64,000 nucleotides of DNA from Dichotomicrobium thermohalophilum (GTDB lineage: Bacteria; Pseudomonadota; Alphaproteobacteria; Rhizobiales; Rhodomicrobiaceae). The stretch's first letter is position 1. Each line of letters begins with the position of its first letter. Shown piece after piece: positions 46,161 to 54,951 of the stretch. The translations under genes and the position numbers were made by a program. Below the pieces are notes generated by a model. It worked only from the letters and a program-made list of their open reading frames with translations, had not been told where the DNA came from and did no database searches. The stretch is from contig NZ_QXDF01000002.1 in the NCBI RefSeq assembly GCF_003550175.1, positions 298,244 through 362,243 of the forward strand. Direction: 5' to 3'.

Positions 46161-46737
46161 CGGTGAACTCCTATTGCTGATGCCTGAGCTGCAACGCCTG
46201 CCTTGTTTTCAGCTCGCGCCGCAGTGCTTCGCGTTTTTTCGTTCTTGCCAACACCCGCCTGGCGACAGTTCGGCTTGTTCGTTTGCAGCCGTGGCCGAAG
46301 GCAAAGCGTTAAGCGACGATGAACGTATACAGATTTTTAACGTGCATAGCAATAGGTGAATACTAGTATATGGTAAACAATACTCGCATTTAAGGCATTA
46401 TTAATAATTTTATTTAGAAAAAATGCGCGAATATTGACGTGAAAATTCATAAAAATTGATTGTGGGTCAGACCGGGACAGCGACGCTGAAGCGTGCGCCC
46501 TCTGAAGGGTCCGCGCGAAAGGTGTGGCTTAGCCGGGAGGATTGCCCCGCGGGACCGTGGCGGAGACACGCAGGCGCCGCCAATGGCTTGATCCGGGGAG
46601 CGAAGACGTCTTGGGCGGACCGTCCGATGACGGCCGGCTTCATCGCGCGGCGGGACTGTTGGAGGTGAGAAGGTGGCAGGCGGAGGCGCCGCGCCGAAGG
46701 CGGCCTCGGCTGCGGCGTCTCCGTGGCCCTGCGTCTG
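46161..46737. other. Upstream region of the repeat/type I secretion operon
   Basis: 577 bases between the operon start and the end of the FixJ-like gene, with no supportable gene (open frames at the right side are GC-rich shadows). The part from about 46330 to 46460 is very AT-rich and likely holds the operon promoter; it contains the CtrA-like box at 46390-46404. Such AT islands are typical MucR-type silencer targets in this class. Confidence 0.55.
46390..46404. promoter_or_regulatory. CtrA-like box upstream of the repeat/secretion operon
   Basis: TTAA-GGCATTA-TTAA has the exact TTAA-N7-TTAA core of the CtrA binding site, about 230 bases before the operon start. The surrounding sequence is AT-rich, so chance occurrence is more likely here than elsewhere in the window. 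Confidence 0.45.
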
Positions 46738-47382
46738 TCAGTGGCGGTCGTGCTGTGCGTCCGACACGCCGGAGCCCATGTAGCGTTCCTCAAGCGCGAC
46801 CCGAACCAGTTCGGCGAAGCTGCTGGCACCCAGCCGGCGCATCAGCTTTGCGCGATACACCTCGACTGTCCGCTGGCTTATGCCCAGTTCGAAAGCGATC
46901 ATCTTGTTCTGATAGCCCTGAAGCAGCAGGTCGAGTACGTCGCGCTGGCGGGGCGTGAGCCGCTGGATGACGGAGGGCTGCAGCGGGTGCGAAGCCTCCT
47001 TCGGTTTCCGGGGGCGCGCCGCGATGGCCGCGCGGAGGGCCTGGATAAGCAGCTCCGCATCAACAGGTTTCTCCACAAAATCCACAGCCCCCGCCTTCAT
47101 CGCCTCCATCGCCAACGGGATATCCCCAGAATTTGCAGCGATGATGCAGCATATGTCAGGCCGCGTTCGTCCCAGCTCCGACACGAAGGACGGCACCTCG
47201 ATGTCCGGCAGCCGCACGTCGACGATGGCGCAGTCGGCATGCACCGTGGCAAGTTCATCGAGGAAAGCGGCAGCGTGTTCATAGTCCTTCACAAGATATC
47301 CGGCGCGCGACAAACTCCTGTTGATAATTTCACGATCTTCGAAACTCTGTTCGACAACGCAGATGACGTCTTGATCGATCAT
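46738..47382 (-). CDS. FixJ/NarL-like response regulator with degenerate receiver
   Basis: A 214-residue protein starting at ATG 47382. The C-terminal LuxR-type helix-turn-helix is intact: LTPRQRDVLDLLLQGYQNK, IAFELGISQRTVEVYRAKLM. The receiver keeps the phospho-acceptor (CAIVDVRLPD, D55) and lysine K105 (DFVEKPVD), but the acidic pair is E-Q-S (residues 11-13) and the switch Thr/Ser is Ala (IIAANSGD, A83). Phosphorylation may therefore be weak or absent. No sensor kinase is adjacent. It lies upstream of the secretion operon on the same strand. Confidence 0.9.
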   Translation of the reverse strand: MIDQDVICVVEQSFEDREIINRSLSRAGYLVKDYEHAAAFLDELATVHADCAIVDVRLPDIEVPSFVSELGRTRPDICCIIAANSGDIPLAMEAMKAGAVDFVEKPVDAELLIQALRAAIAARPRKPKEASHPLQPSVIQRLTPRQRDVLDLLLQGYQNKMIAFELGISQRTVEVYRAKLMRRLGASSFAELVRVALEERYMGSGVSDAQHDRH

Positions 47383-48123
47383 TGGTCGGTTCCCCGTTGA
47401 GTCGTGCCGGCCGGTCTGGCGGATCCTTGAAGGCCCGGACATTTTCGGCGCACCGCAGCCTGATCCGATCGGAGTCGAGCCGATCGGGTGCGCTGTGAGA
47501 CTGGCCGGAATGCGTGAGCGCGGGGGCGCACAAGGCTCGGGGACTGAAGTGCCGAGGCTGATGCGGCACAACGCCAGATGAAACGTAGCTTACGGTCGTC
47601 CCCAGCATGGCCTGAAACACGTGGGGCTAGCGAGTTGCCCCCGCTCCAGGCACCGCGAGAAAGCCGCAGGACTCCCGATAAAACGTGGATATGGAAAGCG
47701 TCCCCGTCGGATTACGCATTACGCTGCTCCAGAAAGCCACTGGTCCATCATGGATGCCCGCAGATTGACGGATATCCACAAGCCTGAGCGACGACTGTAG
47801 CAAAAAATCCTCAGTCACGTGAGTCGTAATTTCAGATTCGCGATCACTTTTTCCCACAACATTTTGCACCGCCGAAAAATTCGCACCCTCGAGGTCAGGA
47901 AACGAGTTTCAAAAAGCCGGATTTCGCCCGATTCTGCGGCCGTATAGCGATGTCAATTGACATATATCAACTAGCGAGCCCTTACGTCTGCGTGAAGATA
48001 CTTCCGATCGCGCGCAGACGGTTCACAAATTTTGATTACGTAACTTCCACAACTTGGAGCGCCCCGCGACTTATGGCGTCATTCAAGTATCAAATGATTA
48101 ATGTCTAGAAACGGGGCGGGAAA
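47383..48123. other. Long divergent intergenic region
   Basis: 741 bases between the FixJ-like gene and a small protein gene. No gene is supportable. The right half, from about 47780, is AT-rich. It contains a 12-bp perfect palindrome, TGTCAATTGACA, at 47951-47962, a possible operator. Promoters of both flanking genes should be here. Confidence 0.5.
47951..47962. promoter_or_regulatory. 12-bp palindrome TGTCAATTGACA
   Basis: A perfect palindrome in the AT-rich right half of the gap before the 77-residue protein gene, about 160 bases upstream. It has the TGTCA...TGACA form recognised by several regulator families, but no specific protein can be assigned. Confidence 0.35.
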
Positions 48124-48357
48124 ATGGTGTATGAGTGTGAAGTATCGCGTCAAAAGAGTAGCAAAAATGAGGGAGACGTCTCAAGCGAGGCGATGTACCT
48201 CGCGCGTTTCATGGTATGGGCGTATGATGAAGTCAACGAGAACTTGAAGGACGATGTCCTCAAGTCGGCGATAAAAGCGATTCTTTATTATATGTCCCGG
48301 CGGTACGGTGTGAATCCGGCAGAGAGCCAAGCGTTAACTGGCGTCGAGCCTTCCTAA
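48124..48357 (+). CDS. Small hypothetical protein
   Basis: A 77-residue protein I do not recognise. It has a GGGGCGGG purine run before the ATG and a codon use unlike the random frames around it. The sequence is helical with no signal peptide (AMYLARFMVWAYDEVNENL, then DVLKSAIKAILYYMSRRYG). It resembles neither a ribosomal nor a toxin-antitoxin protein that I know. It is preceded by an AT-rich, palindrome-containing region. Real coding status is probable, not certain. Confidence 0.5.
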   Translation: MVYECEVSRQKSSKNEGDVSSEAMYLARFMVWAYDEVNENLKDDVLKSAIKAILYYMSRRYGVNPAESQALTGVEPS

Positions 48358-48617
48358 GCGATGAGGAGCGATACCCACAAGTTCCGGGAGGCGTGTCCGG
48401 CGATGACCCTGGCGTTTCCATGCCGCGCCAGGGAGAACGCCTCCCGCAACGTCCTGGTCGCACCACTCAGGACCAGGCGATAAAGAGCGGGGGCTACGGT
48501 TGGCGCGGTCCGGCAAGTCGGTGGTGGCACATGCGCCGCCCCCGGGGCAGTCGCCGCACCCGGCCCGGATCGTGCCAACCGGAAGTTCCGCGTACCTGCC
48601 CCCGCAGCCTTGTCTGA

Positions 48618-49145
48618 TTACTGGTTGAGCTGTTCAGCCTCTTCCATCACCCGTTCCTTGGCCTTCTCGTAGGTCTCCTTCGCCTCTTCGGTCAATTCGC
48701 CGGCGCGCTCGCGCAGCCGCTTCGTCAGGCTGAGCGATTGGTTGTCGGAAGTCAGGTATTCCGGCGCGTCCGTCAGGTCTCCCTGCGTGGCGTCAAGCAC
48801 GAGCTGGGTCTGCCCCTCTTCGCCGGCCTGGCGCGCCAGCGCATCATACGGCACGCCGACATTCTTTTCGCCGACGCCCAGGAACCCGCCGACGCCGATC
48901 ACGATTACCTCGACCTGCCCGGCCGTGTTCAGCGCCATATCATTGACCTTGCCGAGCGTTTCGCCTTCCGGGTTCACCACTGGCGTGCCCAGGAATCGGC
49001 TCATCAGATCCTGGTTCTCCTGCTGCTTCGCCACGAACTCGACGCTTTCCGGCTGGGTCGCGGCGGTGCCTGTATTCGTGTCCTGTGCTGCGGCCGGACC
49101 GGCGAGCAGCAGGCCGGCGAGAAGGATGGTGGCGGTTGTCCGCAT
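48618..49145 (-). CDS. Exported PRC-barrel domain protein
   Basis: A 175-residue protein with a signal peptide ending PAAAQ. The middle is a PRC-barrel fold (LGTPVVNPEGETLGKVNDM, VIVIGVGGFLGVGEKNVGVP), the C terminus a charged helix (LRERAGELTEEAKETYEKA). PRC-barrel proteins of this exported type are common stress-linked proteins in Hyphomicrobiales with no defined function. The promoter region has an exact EcfG-type box at 49235-49260. Confidence 0.88.
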   Translation of the reverse strand: MRTTATILLAGLLLAGPAAAQDTNTGTAATQPESVEFVAKQQENQDLMSRFLGTPVVNPEGETLGKVNDMALNTAGQVEVIVIGVGGFLGVGEKNVGVPYDALARQAGEEGQTQLVLDATQGDLTDAPEYLTSDNQSLSLTKRLRERAGELTEEAKETYEKAKERVMEEAEQLNQ

Positions 49146-49234
49146 GTCTGAAGTCTCCCTGTCGGTGGTGGGGGCCTCCGGTGAGGTGAGGCCATCGGCT
49201 GAATGTTAACGAAGATGTGTTTTCAATCCGTTGT

Positions 49235-49260
49235 AACGCTTGGCAACCGCTATGTGTTCC
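49235..49260 (-). promoter_or_regulatory. EcfG-type promoter for the PRC-barrel gene
   Basis: On the minus strand GGAAC (49260-49256) and CGTT (49238-49235) are separated by exactly 17 bases. The box ends about 90 bases before the PRC-barrel start. It is the third exact match of this consensus in the window. Confidence 0.75.
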
Positions 49261-49476
49261 TCGCTAAGACGAATTGAAGAGGCGCAGCGGCAAAGCGCTG
49301 TCGCTGGCCGGGCATCAATCCCGCTGTGCATCTTGCCGAAGCCGTGCCGGCCCCGTGGCCATCGCCACGGACAGTCCGCGCAGGAAGCCGAGCGCCGGCC
49401 CCAATGAGTGAAGCCTCGGAAAACACGCGGTGCGGTGGCCACACGGGGCTTTCGCCAGCCAGTGAAGCGGATATAA

Positions 49477-49490
49477 TTGATTTGGATCAA
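49477..49490. promoter_or_regulatory. FNR/FixK-type box upstream of DUF2189
   Basis: TTGAT-TTGG-ATCAA is a perfect match to the FNR/Anr/FixK consensus TTGAT-N4-ATCAA. It is 60 bases before the DUF2189 start, a position suited to activation, and suggests induction at low oxygen. Confidence 0.85.
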
Positions 49491-49550
49491 GTCGGTCGCC
49501 GATCCGAGCCGTTAACGTTCACCCAGTCCAGATCATCGGAGCAGGTCCGC

Positions 49551-50447
49551 ATGTCCCAGGAGCACGTAGCCAGCCCCGCAGCGGGCGCGCCCGCCACGAC
49601 CGACCGCCTCGGCGGCAATCGCGTCGGCTATGTCCGCCTCATTCCCATCGCCAAGGTGCCGATGGAAGCACCGTGGCGCTGGCTGGGCCGCGGCTTCCGC
49701 GACATGGCGCGCGCGCCCCTTCTCAGCGTTGCCTATGGCGCTGTCTTCGCGTTGATCGCCGTGCTGCTTCTGCTCGGGTTATGGTACGCGGGCGTGCCGG
49801 CTCTGATCCTGCCAATGGCCGGCGGATTCCTGCTTGTCGGCCCGATCATGGCGGCCGGGCTTTACCGTATGAGCAGCCTGATTGAGCGCGGGCAAAAGGT
49901 GACGCTGCGGGATACGCTGCTCGTCAACATCCAGTCACCGGGTCAGCTCGCCTTCATGGGCGTCGCCTTGATGATCGCGTTTTTTGCCTGGGTGGAAATC
50001 GCGCTGCTGCTGTTCATGCTGGTTTTCGGGCCAATCGCCATGCCGCCGGTGCCGGAGTTCATCCAGACGCTGCTGCTGGAGCCACGCGGGCTTGTGCTTC
50101 TGACCGTCGGCACTTTCCTGGGGGCGGTGATCGCGGCAATCATCTTTGCCAGCACGGTGGTATCGATCCCGCTTCTCATGGTGCGCGAGGTGGACGTGGT
50201 TACGGCCATCGTCACGAGCTTGCGCGCCGTGGCGATCAACCCCGGCCTGATGATCCTGTGGGCGATTCTGATCGCGGTGATCATGGCGCTCGGCTTCGCG
50301 TTGTTGTTCGCGGGGCTGCTGATCGCGTTCCCACTGATCGGGCACGCGACGTGGCACGCATTCCGGGACGTCGTGCCCGACGAGGACAAGCTCGGCCCGC
50401 CTTCGGAGCTGAGCGCGCAGGCCGAAAGCCCGGATCAGCCGTCGTGA
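49551..50447 (+). CDS. DUF2189 family membrane protein
   Basis: A 298-residue inner-membrane protein with about six helices, of the DUF2189 family, often encoded by cbb3 oxidase genes. Start at ATG 49551 after GGAGCAGG. Recognisable parts are WRWLGRGFRDMARAPLLS, MAGGFLLVGPIMAAGLY and SLRAVAINPGLMILWA. An FNR-type box lies upstream, matching that of ccoN, so it is probably co-regulated with the oxidase. Its 3' end overlaps the convergent ccoS gene by 13 nt. Molecular role unknown. Confidence 0.9.
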   Translation: MSQEHVASPAAGAPATTDRLGGNRVGYVRLIPIAKVPMEAPWRWLGRGFRDMARAPLLSVAYGAVFALIAVLLLLGLWYAGVPALILPMAGGFLLVGPIMAAGLYRMSSLIERGQKVTLRDTLLVNIQSPGQLAFMGVALMIAFFAWVEIALLLFMLVFGPIAMPPVPEFIQTLLLEPRGLVLLTVGTFLGAVIAAIIFASTVVSIPLLMVREVDVVTAIVTSLRAVAINPGLMILWAILIAVIMALGFALLFAGLLIAFPLIGHATWHAFRDVVPDEDKLGPPSELSAQAESPDQPS

Positions 50448-50656
50448 TCGCGCTGACGTTTGTCGGTGTCTGAGGGTGGCTGGTTAGCCGGCGTGGCGTC
50501 CTTGTCACGCGTCTCCGGCGTGTCGTCTTCCAGGATGCGGTAGGCCGCGCCGTCCAGATCCTCGAACTGCCCGCTGCGCAGTGCCCACATAAACGCGAGA
50601 ACGCCCAGGAACCCGAGAAACAGGGCCGCCGGGATCAGCCAGGCGAGCGCGGTCAT
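50435..50656 (-). CDS. ccoS: cbb3 oxidase assembly protein CcoS
   Basis: CcoS is needed for cofactor insertion into cbb3 oxidase. The 73-residue product has one membrane helix (WLIPAALFLGFLGVLAFMWALR), then the family motif SGQFEDLDGAAYRILEDD, followed by a disordered Asp/Pro tail. It overlaps the ccoI stop by 4 nt and is the last gene of the ccoGHIS block. Confidence 0.93.
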   Translation of the reverse strand: MTALAWLIPAALFLGFLGVLAFMWALRSGQFEDLDGAAYRILEDDTPETRDKDATPANQPPSDTDKRQRDHDG

Positions 50657-52899
50657 GTTGCGGGCTCCAGCGCGATCCGCGCGGCGCGCAGGCGTACCGC
50701 GTTGCTGGTCACAACGATTGAGGACGCCGACATCGCGATCGCGGCGATCAAAGGCGTGACGTAGCCGGCCATCGCCAGCGGGATGCAGATCGCGTTATAA
50801 CCCGCCGCCAGCCCGAAATTCTGGATTGCTGACAGCTTGGCGCGGCGCGCCAGCGCGATTGCCTCGGCTACAGGGGATAAATTCTGGCCCTGAAAGATCG
50901 CGTCGGCGGCCGTCTGGCTGATATGCGTGGCGCTCGACGGCGACATGGAGGCGTACCCCGCCGCGAGCGCCGGCGCGTCGTTCAGCCCGTCGCCCACCAT
51001 CAACACCTTGCGCCCTTCGGCCTTCAGCTGGTCGAGCAAGCGAATCTTGTCGTCGGGGCGCTGGCCCGCGCGCCAGTCGGTGATGCCAGCGGCCTCGGCT
51101 GCTCGCGCAACCGCCGCTTCGCGGTCACCGGACAAGATGCGCACGTCGAAACCCGCCCGCCTGAGTTGAGCGACCGTGTCGGCCGCATCAGGCCGCAGTC
51201 GATCTTCGAAGCGGAATTGGACTGCCGGCTGGCCGGCCCGCGTCAGGTAGACCCGTCCAGCGTCATCCGCGTCCACGTCGTCAAGGTCGCACCAGGTCGC
51301 CGAGCCGAGCCGTGTCTCGCCTCCCGGGCCGGCGGCTTTCAGCCCCCGACCGGGGAATTCCCGGACGTTCTCCGCCGGCGCAACCGCCAGCCCGCGCGCC
51401 GTCGCCTCCGCCACGATCGCTTTCGAGTAGGGATGGCGGCTCGCCAGGGCCAGCCCCGCCGCCTCCGCGAGCGCCGTATCGTCGATCTCCGCACCGTTGA
51501 CCAGTTGCGGGGTGCCAAGCGTCAGCGTGCCAGTCTTATCGAGGATAACGGTGTCCACCTCGGCCAGCCGCTCGAAACCGTCGGCTGCCTTCAGGACCAC
51601 GCCATTGGCGAAGAATCGGCCTGAAGCCACGACCTGTACCGCCGGCACGGCCAGTGCCAGCGCGCAGGGGCAAGTAATAATGAGCACCGCGATCGCGTAG
51701 GTCAGCGCCGTTTCCCAGCCCGCCCCGGCGATCATCCAGCCGGTGAAGGTGGCGGCGCCAAATACATGCACCCATGGCGCATAAATCCGTGCAGCACGGT
51801 CGGCGAGCCGGACATAGGCGCCCTTGGCCTGCTCGGCGGTTTCCATGAGCCGGCGGATTTCAGCGAGCAGCGTGCTGTCGTCGGCGGCCCGAACCTCCAT
51901 TTCAAGCGGCGCGCCGAGATTGAGGGTTCCCGCATGGATTTCCGTCCCCGGCGTGGCGGCACGCGGCAGCGTCTCGCCGGTGATGAGGCTCTCGTCGACT
52001 TCGCTTTCGCCCTTGCGCACCACGCCGTCGGCGGGCACGCGATCGCCCGTTCCGATCAGAACGGCCATGCCGGGGGCCAGCGCGCGCGTCGAAACCTGAC
52101 GCGGCGGGCCATCGCCGATCACGGTGGCGTTCGTGGCCTGCAGCGCCATCAGGTTCTGCGCGGCCCCCTTTGCCCGGCGGCGCATCCGCTGGTCGAGAAA
52201 ACGGCCGATCAGCAGGAAGAACAGCAGCGTGATCGCGGCGTCGAAATAGACCTGCTCGGTACCGCGGATGGTCTGATAAAGGCTCATGGACGAGGCCAGC
52301 AGGATCGCCAGCGAGATCGGCACGTCCATGTTGAGTCGCCCGCCCTTGAGCGCGTCGCGTGCCGAGATGAAGAAGGGCTGGCCTGCATACAGGATTGCCG
52401 GCAGGGCGATAAGCGCGGACAGCCAGTGAAAGAACGACTGCACCTCCGGCGCCATGTCCGAAGCGATCCCGGCCCAGACGGACACCGACAGCAGCATGAC
52501 GTTCGCCGCGGCGAAACCGGCGACGGCCATTGCCCGGAGAAGCTGGTCATCGTCGCGCGCGGGCCGCGTGTCGTCGGCCAGCTCGGCGGCATTGAATCCG
52601 GCTTTCCCGAGCACATCGGTGAGCGCGGGCGCGGAGGTCCTGGCGGTGTCGATGGTGGCGGTAACGCGCTTGGCGGTGAGATTGGCGCGCGCATCGAGCA
52701 CGCCCGGCGTCGCGGCCAGCACACGCTCAACCTTGGTCATGCAGCCGCCGCAATGCATGTTCTCGATGGTCAGCGTGACCGTGTCTTCGCCGCTGTCACC
52801 GGAGTGGGCGCGGTCCGGGCCGGTTGGTGTGTGTTGTGGTGCGGCGCCTGGCGCGAATGTGTCCGGCCGGGCGGCGCTCAGGTCCCCGGCTTCAGCCAT
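50653..52899 (-). CDS. ccoI: Copper-transporting P-type ATPase CcoI
   Basis: CcoI is a P1B ATPase that moves copper across the inner membrane for assembly of the CuB centre. The 748-residue protein has an N-terminal heavy-metal domain with MHCGGCMTKVERVL, eight membrane helices, the ion-site CPC motif in ITCPCALALAVPAV, phosphorylation site DKTGTLTLG and hinge MVGDGLNDAPALA. It belongs to the CopA2/FixI-type slow exporters. The start overlaps ccoH by 22 nt. Confidence 0.95.
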   Translation of the reverse strand: MAEAGDLSAARPDTFAPGAAPQHTPTGPDRAHSGDSGEDTVTLTIENMHCGGCMTKVERVLAATPGVLDARANLTAKRVTATIDTARTSAPALTDVLGKAGFNAAELADDTRPARDDDQLLRAMAVAGFAAANVMLLSVSVWAGIASDMAPEVQSFFHWLSALIALPAILYAGQPFFISARDALKGGRLNMDVPISLAILLASSMSLYQTIRGTEQVYFDAAITLLFFLLIGRFLDQRMRRRAKGAAQNLMALQATNATVIGDGPPRQVSTRALAPGMAVLIGTGDRVPADGVVRKGESEVDESLITGETLPRAATPGTEIHAGTLNLGAPLEMEVRAADDSTLLAEIRRLMETAEQAKGAYVRLADRAARIYAPWVHVFGAATFTGWMIAGAGWETALTYAIAVLIITCPCALALAVPAVQVVASGRFFANGVVLKAADGFERLAEVDTVILDKTGTLTLGTPQLVNGAEIDDTALAEAAGLALASRHPYSKAIVAEATARGLAVAPAENVREFPGRGLKAAGPGGETRLGSATWCDLDDVDADDAGRVYLTRAGQPAVQFRFEDRLRPDAADTVAQLRRAGFDVRILSGDREAAVARAAEAAGITDWRAGQRPDDKIRLLDQLKAEGRKVLMVGDGLNDAPALAAGYASMSPSSATHISQTAADAIFQGQNLSPVAEAIALARRAKLSAIQNFGLAAGYNAICIPLAMAGYVTPLIAAIAMSASSIVVTSNAVRLRAARIALEPAT

Positions 52900-53393
52900 A
52901 GCCGTTTTTTCATCCTGTAGACGACCGACTTCGCTTCGTCATAGCCTTCGAGCACTTCCAACGAGGCCAGCCAGTTGCCAGCGCCGGGCAGCGAGATGTC
53001 GCGCGTGTAGAGCCCTGGAGAGGTCTCATTCAGAAGGATTGTCCGGTCGAACTTGTCAGTCGCCGGCCGCCCCATGCGCACACGCACCAGCCGGCCCGAA
53101 ACCGGGCGTCCGTCGTCACCTTCCAGCTTGAAGCGCAACTGCCCGCCCCGTTCGGCAAGCTGGAGATCGGCATTCCAGCCCAGGCGCTCCTGCCTGGCCT
53201 CGGCGGCGAGGCGTTCGTCATACTCCAGCCCCTTGCGGTAGGAGCCTTCGGTGACAAGACCGTTGAAGGTGCTCACGGCGAGATAGGTGAAAATTCCATT
53301 CGCGACGAGCATCACCCCGAAAAAGCCGACCAGGATATAGAGCACCGTCCGGCCGGTGATCGGGCGGCCGCCGTCTTCAGAGCGTATAGTCAC
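52878..53393 (-). CDS. ccoH: cbb3 oxidase assembly protein CcoH/FixH
   Basis: FixH-family membrane protein assisting cbb3 oxidase maturation. 171 residues with one N-terminal membrane helix (TVLYILVGFFGVMLVANGIF) and the family segment TYLAVSTFNGLVTEGSYRKG with GLEYDERLA following. The periplasmic part is a beta-rich domain ending in WLASLEVLEGYDEAK. It overlaps ccoG by 4 nt and ccoI by 22 nt, so is in one operon. Confidence 0.93.
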   Translation of the reverse strand: MTIRSEDGGRPITGRTVLYILVGFFGVMLVANGIFTYLAVSTFNGLVTEGSYRKGLEYDERLAAEARQERLGWNADLQLAERGGQLRFKLEGDDGRPVSGRLVRVRMGRPATDKFDRTILLNETSPGLYTRDISLPGAGNWLASLEVLEGYDEAKSVVYRMKKRLWLKPGT

Positions 53394-54904
53394 TCCGGCC
53401 TCCGGAATGTTGTGGTCACGCTGTTGCTCGTCTCGGCCTGCGTGTCGTTGATGACGAACTGGAATGGCGTAGAGGCGCCTTCGAGATCACCGAGTTTCTC
53501 AGCCGGCACCGTGACGTGCACCTGCAGCTCCCGCAGGTCGCTGGCCGGCACCTCGATATCGGGCGATTGCATACCTTCAAAGCCGACGATCTCGATCTGA
53601 GCACCCGGCAGGCCCTGCGCTGCGACCTGGAAGGTGCGCGGTTCGTAGCGCTTGTTGAGGATCTTCACCGTGTAGCGGTTGCGCACATCTCCGTCCGAGA
53701 GCTGGATGAACAACGGGTTTCGATCACGCAGCACGTTCGTTTCCAGCACCGTCTTGTTCATCAGGCCAACGCCCATCACGGCCAGGACGACAACGATCAG
53801 GCTGGCATAGAGAACCGTGCGCGGGCGGATCAGGCGCGGGGGCGCTGTTTCGCCGTGCTGTTGGGCCTCCAGATTGCGGAAAGTGTCGTAGGCGATCAGG
53901 CCGCGGGGCCGCCCCACCTTGTCCATTACCTCATTGCACGCGTCGATGCACAGCGCGCACTGTATGCACTCAAGCTGAGGCCCGTTACGGATGTCGATGC
54001 CGGTTGGGCAGACGGCTACGCACTGATAGCAGTCGATGCAGTCGCCGCGGCCTTCCCAGCTTTCGCCCTTCTTGTGCGGCCCGCGCGGCTCGCCGCGATG
54101 CTCGCGGTAAGTCACAAGCAATGAGTCGCTGTCGAACATCGCGCCCTGAATGCGTGGCCAGGGGCACATATAGATGCAGACCTGCTCGCGTGCGATGCCC
54201 CCCAAGAGGTACGTCGTGCCGGTAAAGATGCCGAGGAAAATGTAGGCGATGGCCGGCGCCGTACCGTTGACCAGCTCGACCGCGAGCGTGGGAGCATCGC
54301 GGAAATAGAAGACGAAAGCGCCGCCCGTGGCCAGCGCGATCAGCAGCCAACTCGCATGCGTGGCCGTCTTGCGCCAGATCTTGTCGAGGGTCCAGGGCTT
54401 CTTGTCCAGCCGCATCCGCGCGTTGCGGTCGCCCTGCCAGAAGCGCTCGACCGCGATCATCAGGTCGGTCCAGACTGTTTGTGGACAGGCGTAGCCGCAC
54501 CAGACGCGGCCGGCATAGGCGGTGACGAGGAACAGGGCGAGCGCCGAGACCACCAGGATGCCGGTGATGAAGTAAAGCTCCTGTGCCCAGATATCGAGCC
54601 AGAACATGTAAATTCGCTGGTTGGCGAAGTCGATCAGAAACGCCTGATCAGGCAGGTTCGGCCCGCGGTCCCAGCGCATCCAGGGCAGGAGGTAATAGAT
54701 GCCCAGCGTCACGGCCATGACCGCCCACTTGATGTTGCGGAACTTGCCGTGCGCGAGCTTGGGGTAGACCTTCTGGCGGGAAGCGTAGAGTTGCCGATCC
54801 TCCGCCGTATTCACCGCCTTGACGTCAAGCTGCTCCACGCCGGGGGCAGCCTCTCGCTTCGAAGCTGCGCCCGGGGCGTGCGTCATCGCGGTATCGTCAG
54901 CCAT
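53390..54904 (-). CDS. ccoG: cbb3 oxidase assembly factor CcoG (cupric reductase)
   Basis: CcoG is a membrane iron-sulphur protein thought to reduce Cu(II) for cbb3 assembly. The 504-residue protein has five to six membrane helices, cysteine sites RVWCGYACPQTVWTD and two ferredoxin-type [4Fe-4S] motifs (CIDCYQCVAVCPTG and CIQCALCIDACNEV), then a C-terminal Ig-like domain (about residues 390-500). It heads ccoGHIS, about 50 nt after ccoP. Confidence 0.95.
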   Translation of the reverse strand: MADDTAMTHAPGAASKREAAPGVEQLDVKAVNTAEDRQLYASRQKVYPKLAHGKFRNIKWAVMAVTLGIYYLLPWMRWDRGPNLPDQAFLIDFANQRIYMFWLDIWAQELYFITGILVVSALALFLVTAYAGRVWCGYACPQTVWTDLMIAVERFWQGDRNARMRLDKKPWTLDKIWRKTATHASWLLIALATGGAFVFYFRDAPTLAVELVNGTAPAIAYIFLGIFTGTTYLLGGIAREQVCIYMCPWPRIQGAMFDSDSLLVTYREHRGEPRGPHKKGESWEGRGDCIDCYQCVAVCPTGIDIRNGPQLECIQCALCIDACNEVMDKVGRPRGLIAYDTFRNLEAQQHGETAPPRLIRPRTVLYASLIVVVLAVMGVGLMNKTVLETNVLRDRNPLFIQLSDGDVRNRYTVKILNKRYEPRTFQVAAQGLPGAQIEIVGFEGMQSPDIEVPASDLRELQVHVTVPAEKLGDLEGASTPFQFVINDTQAETSNSVTTTFRRPE

Positions 54905-54951
54905 GTATATGTGTCCTGCGTCCTTGCGGCTGGACGATCAAATGCGGCTTT

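Larger units (their letters stand above)
49146..49550. other. Divergent control region with an EcfG-type box and an FNR box
   Basis: 405 bases between the PRC-barrel gene (minus) and DUF2189 (plus). It carries the stress promoter at 49235-49260 for the left gene and a perfect FNR/FixK box at 49477-49490 for the right gene. Other open frames here (for example from 49326) are N-terminal run-ons of the DUF2189 frame. Confidence 0.6.

Noticed and set aside
44023..46166. Forward frames of 444 and 295 codons opposite the repeat genes, Val/Leu/Asp rich
   Set aside because: The minus strand has good ribosome-binding sites, operon continuity with the exporter genes and regular amino-acid repeats; the forward frames just mirror the repeats.
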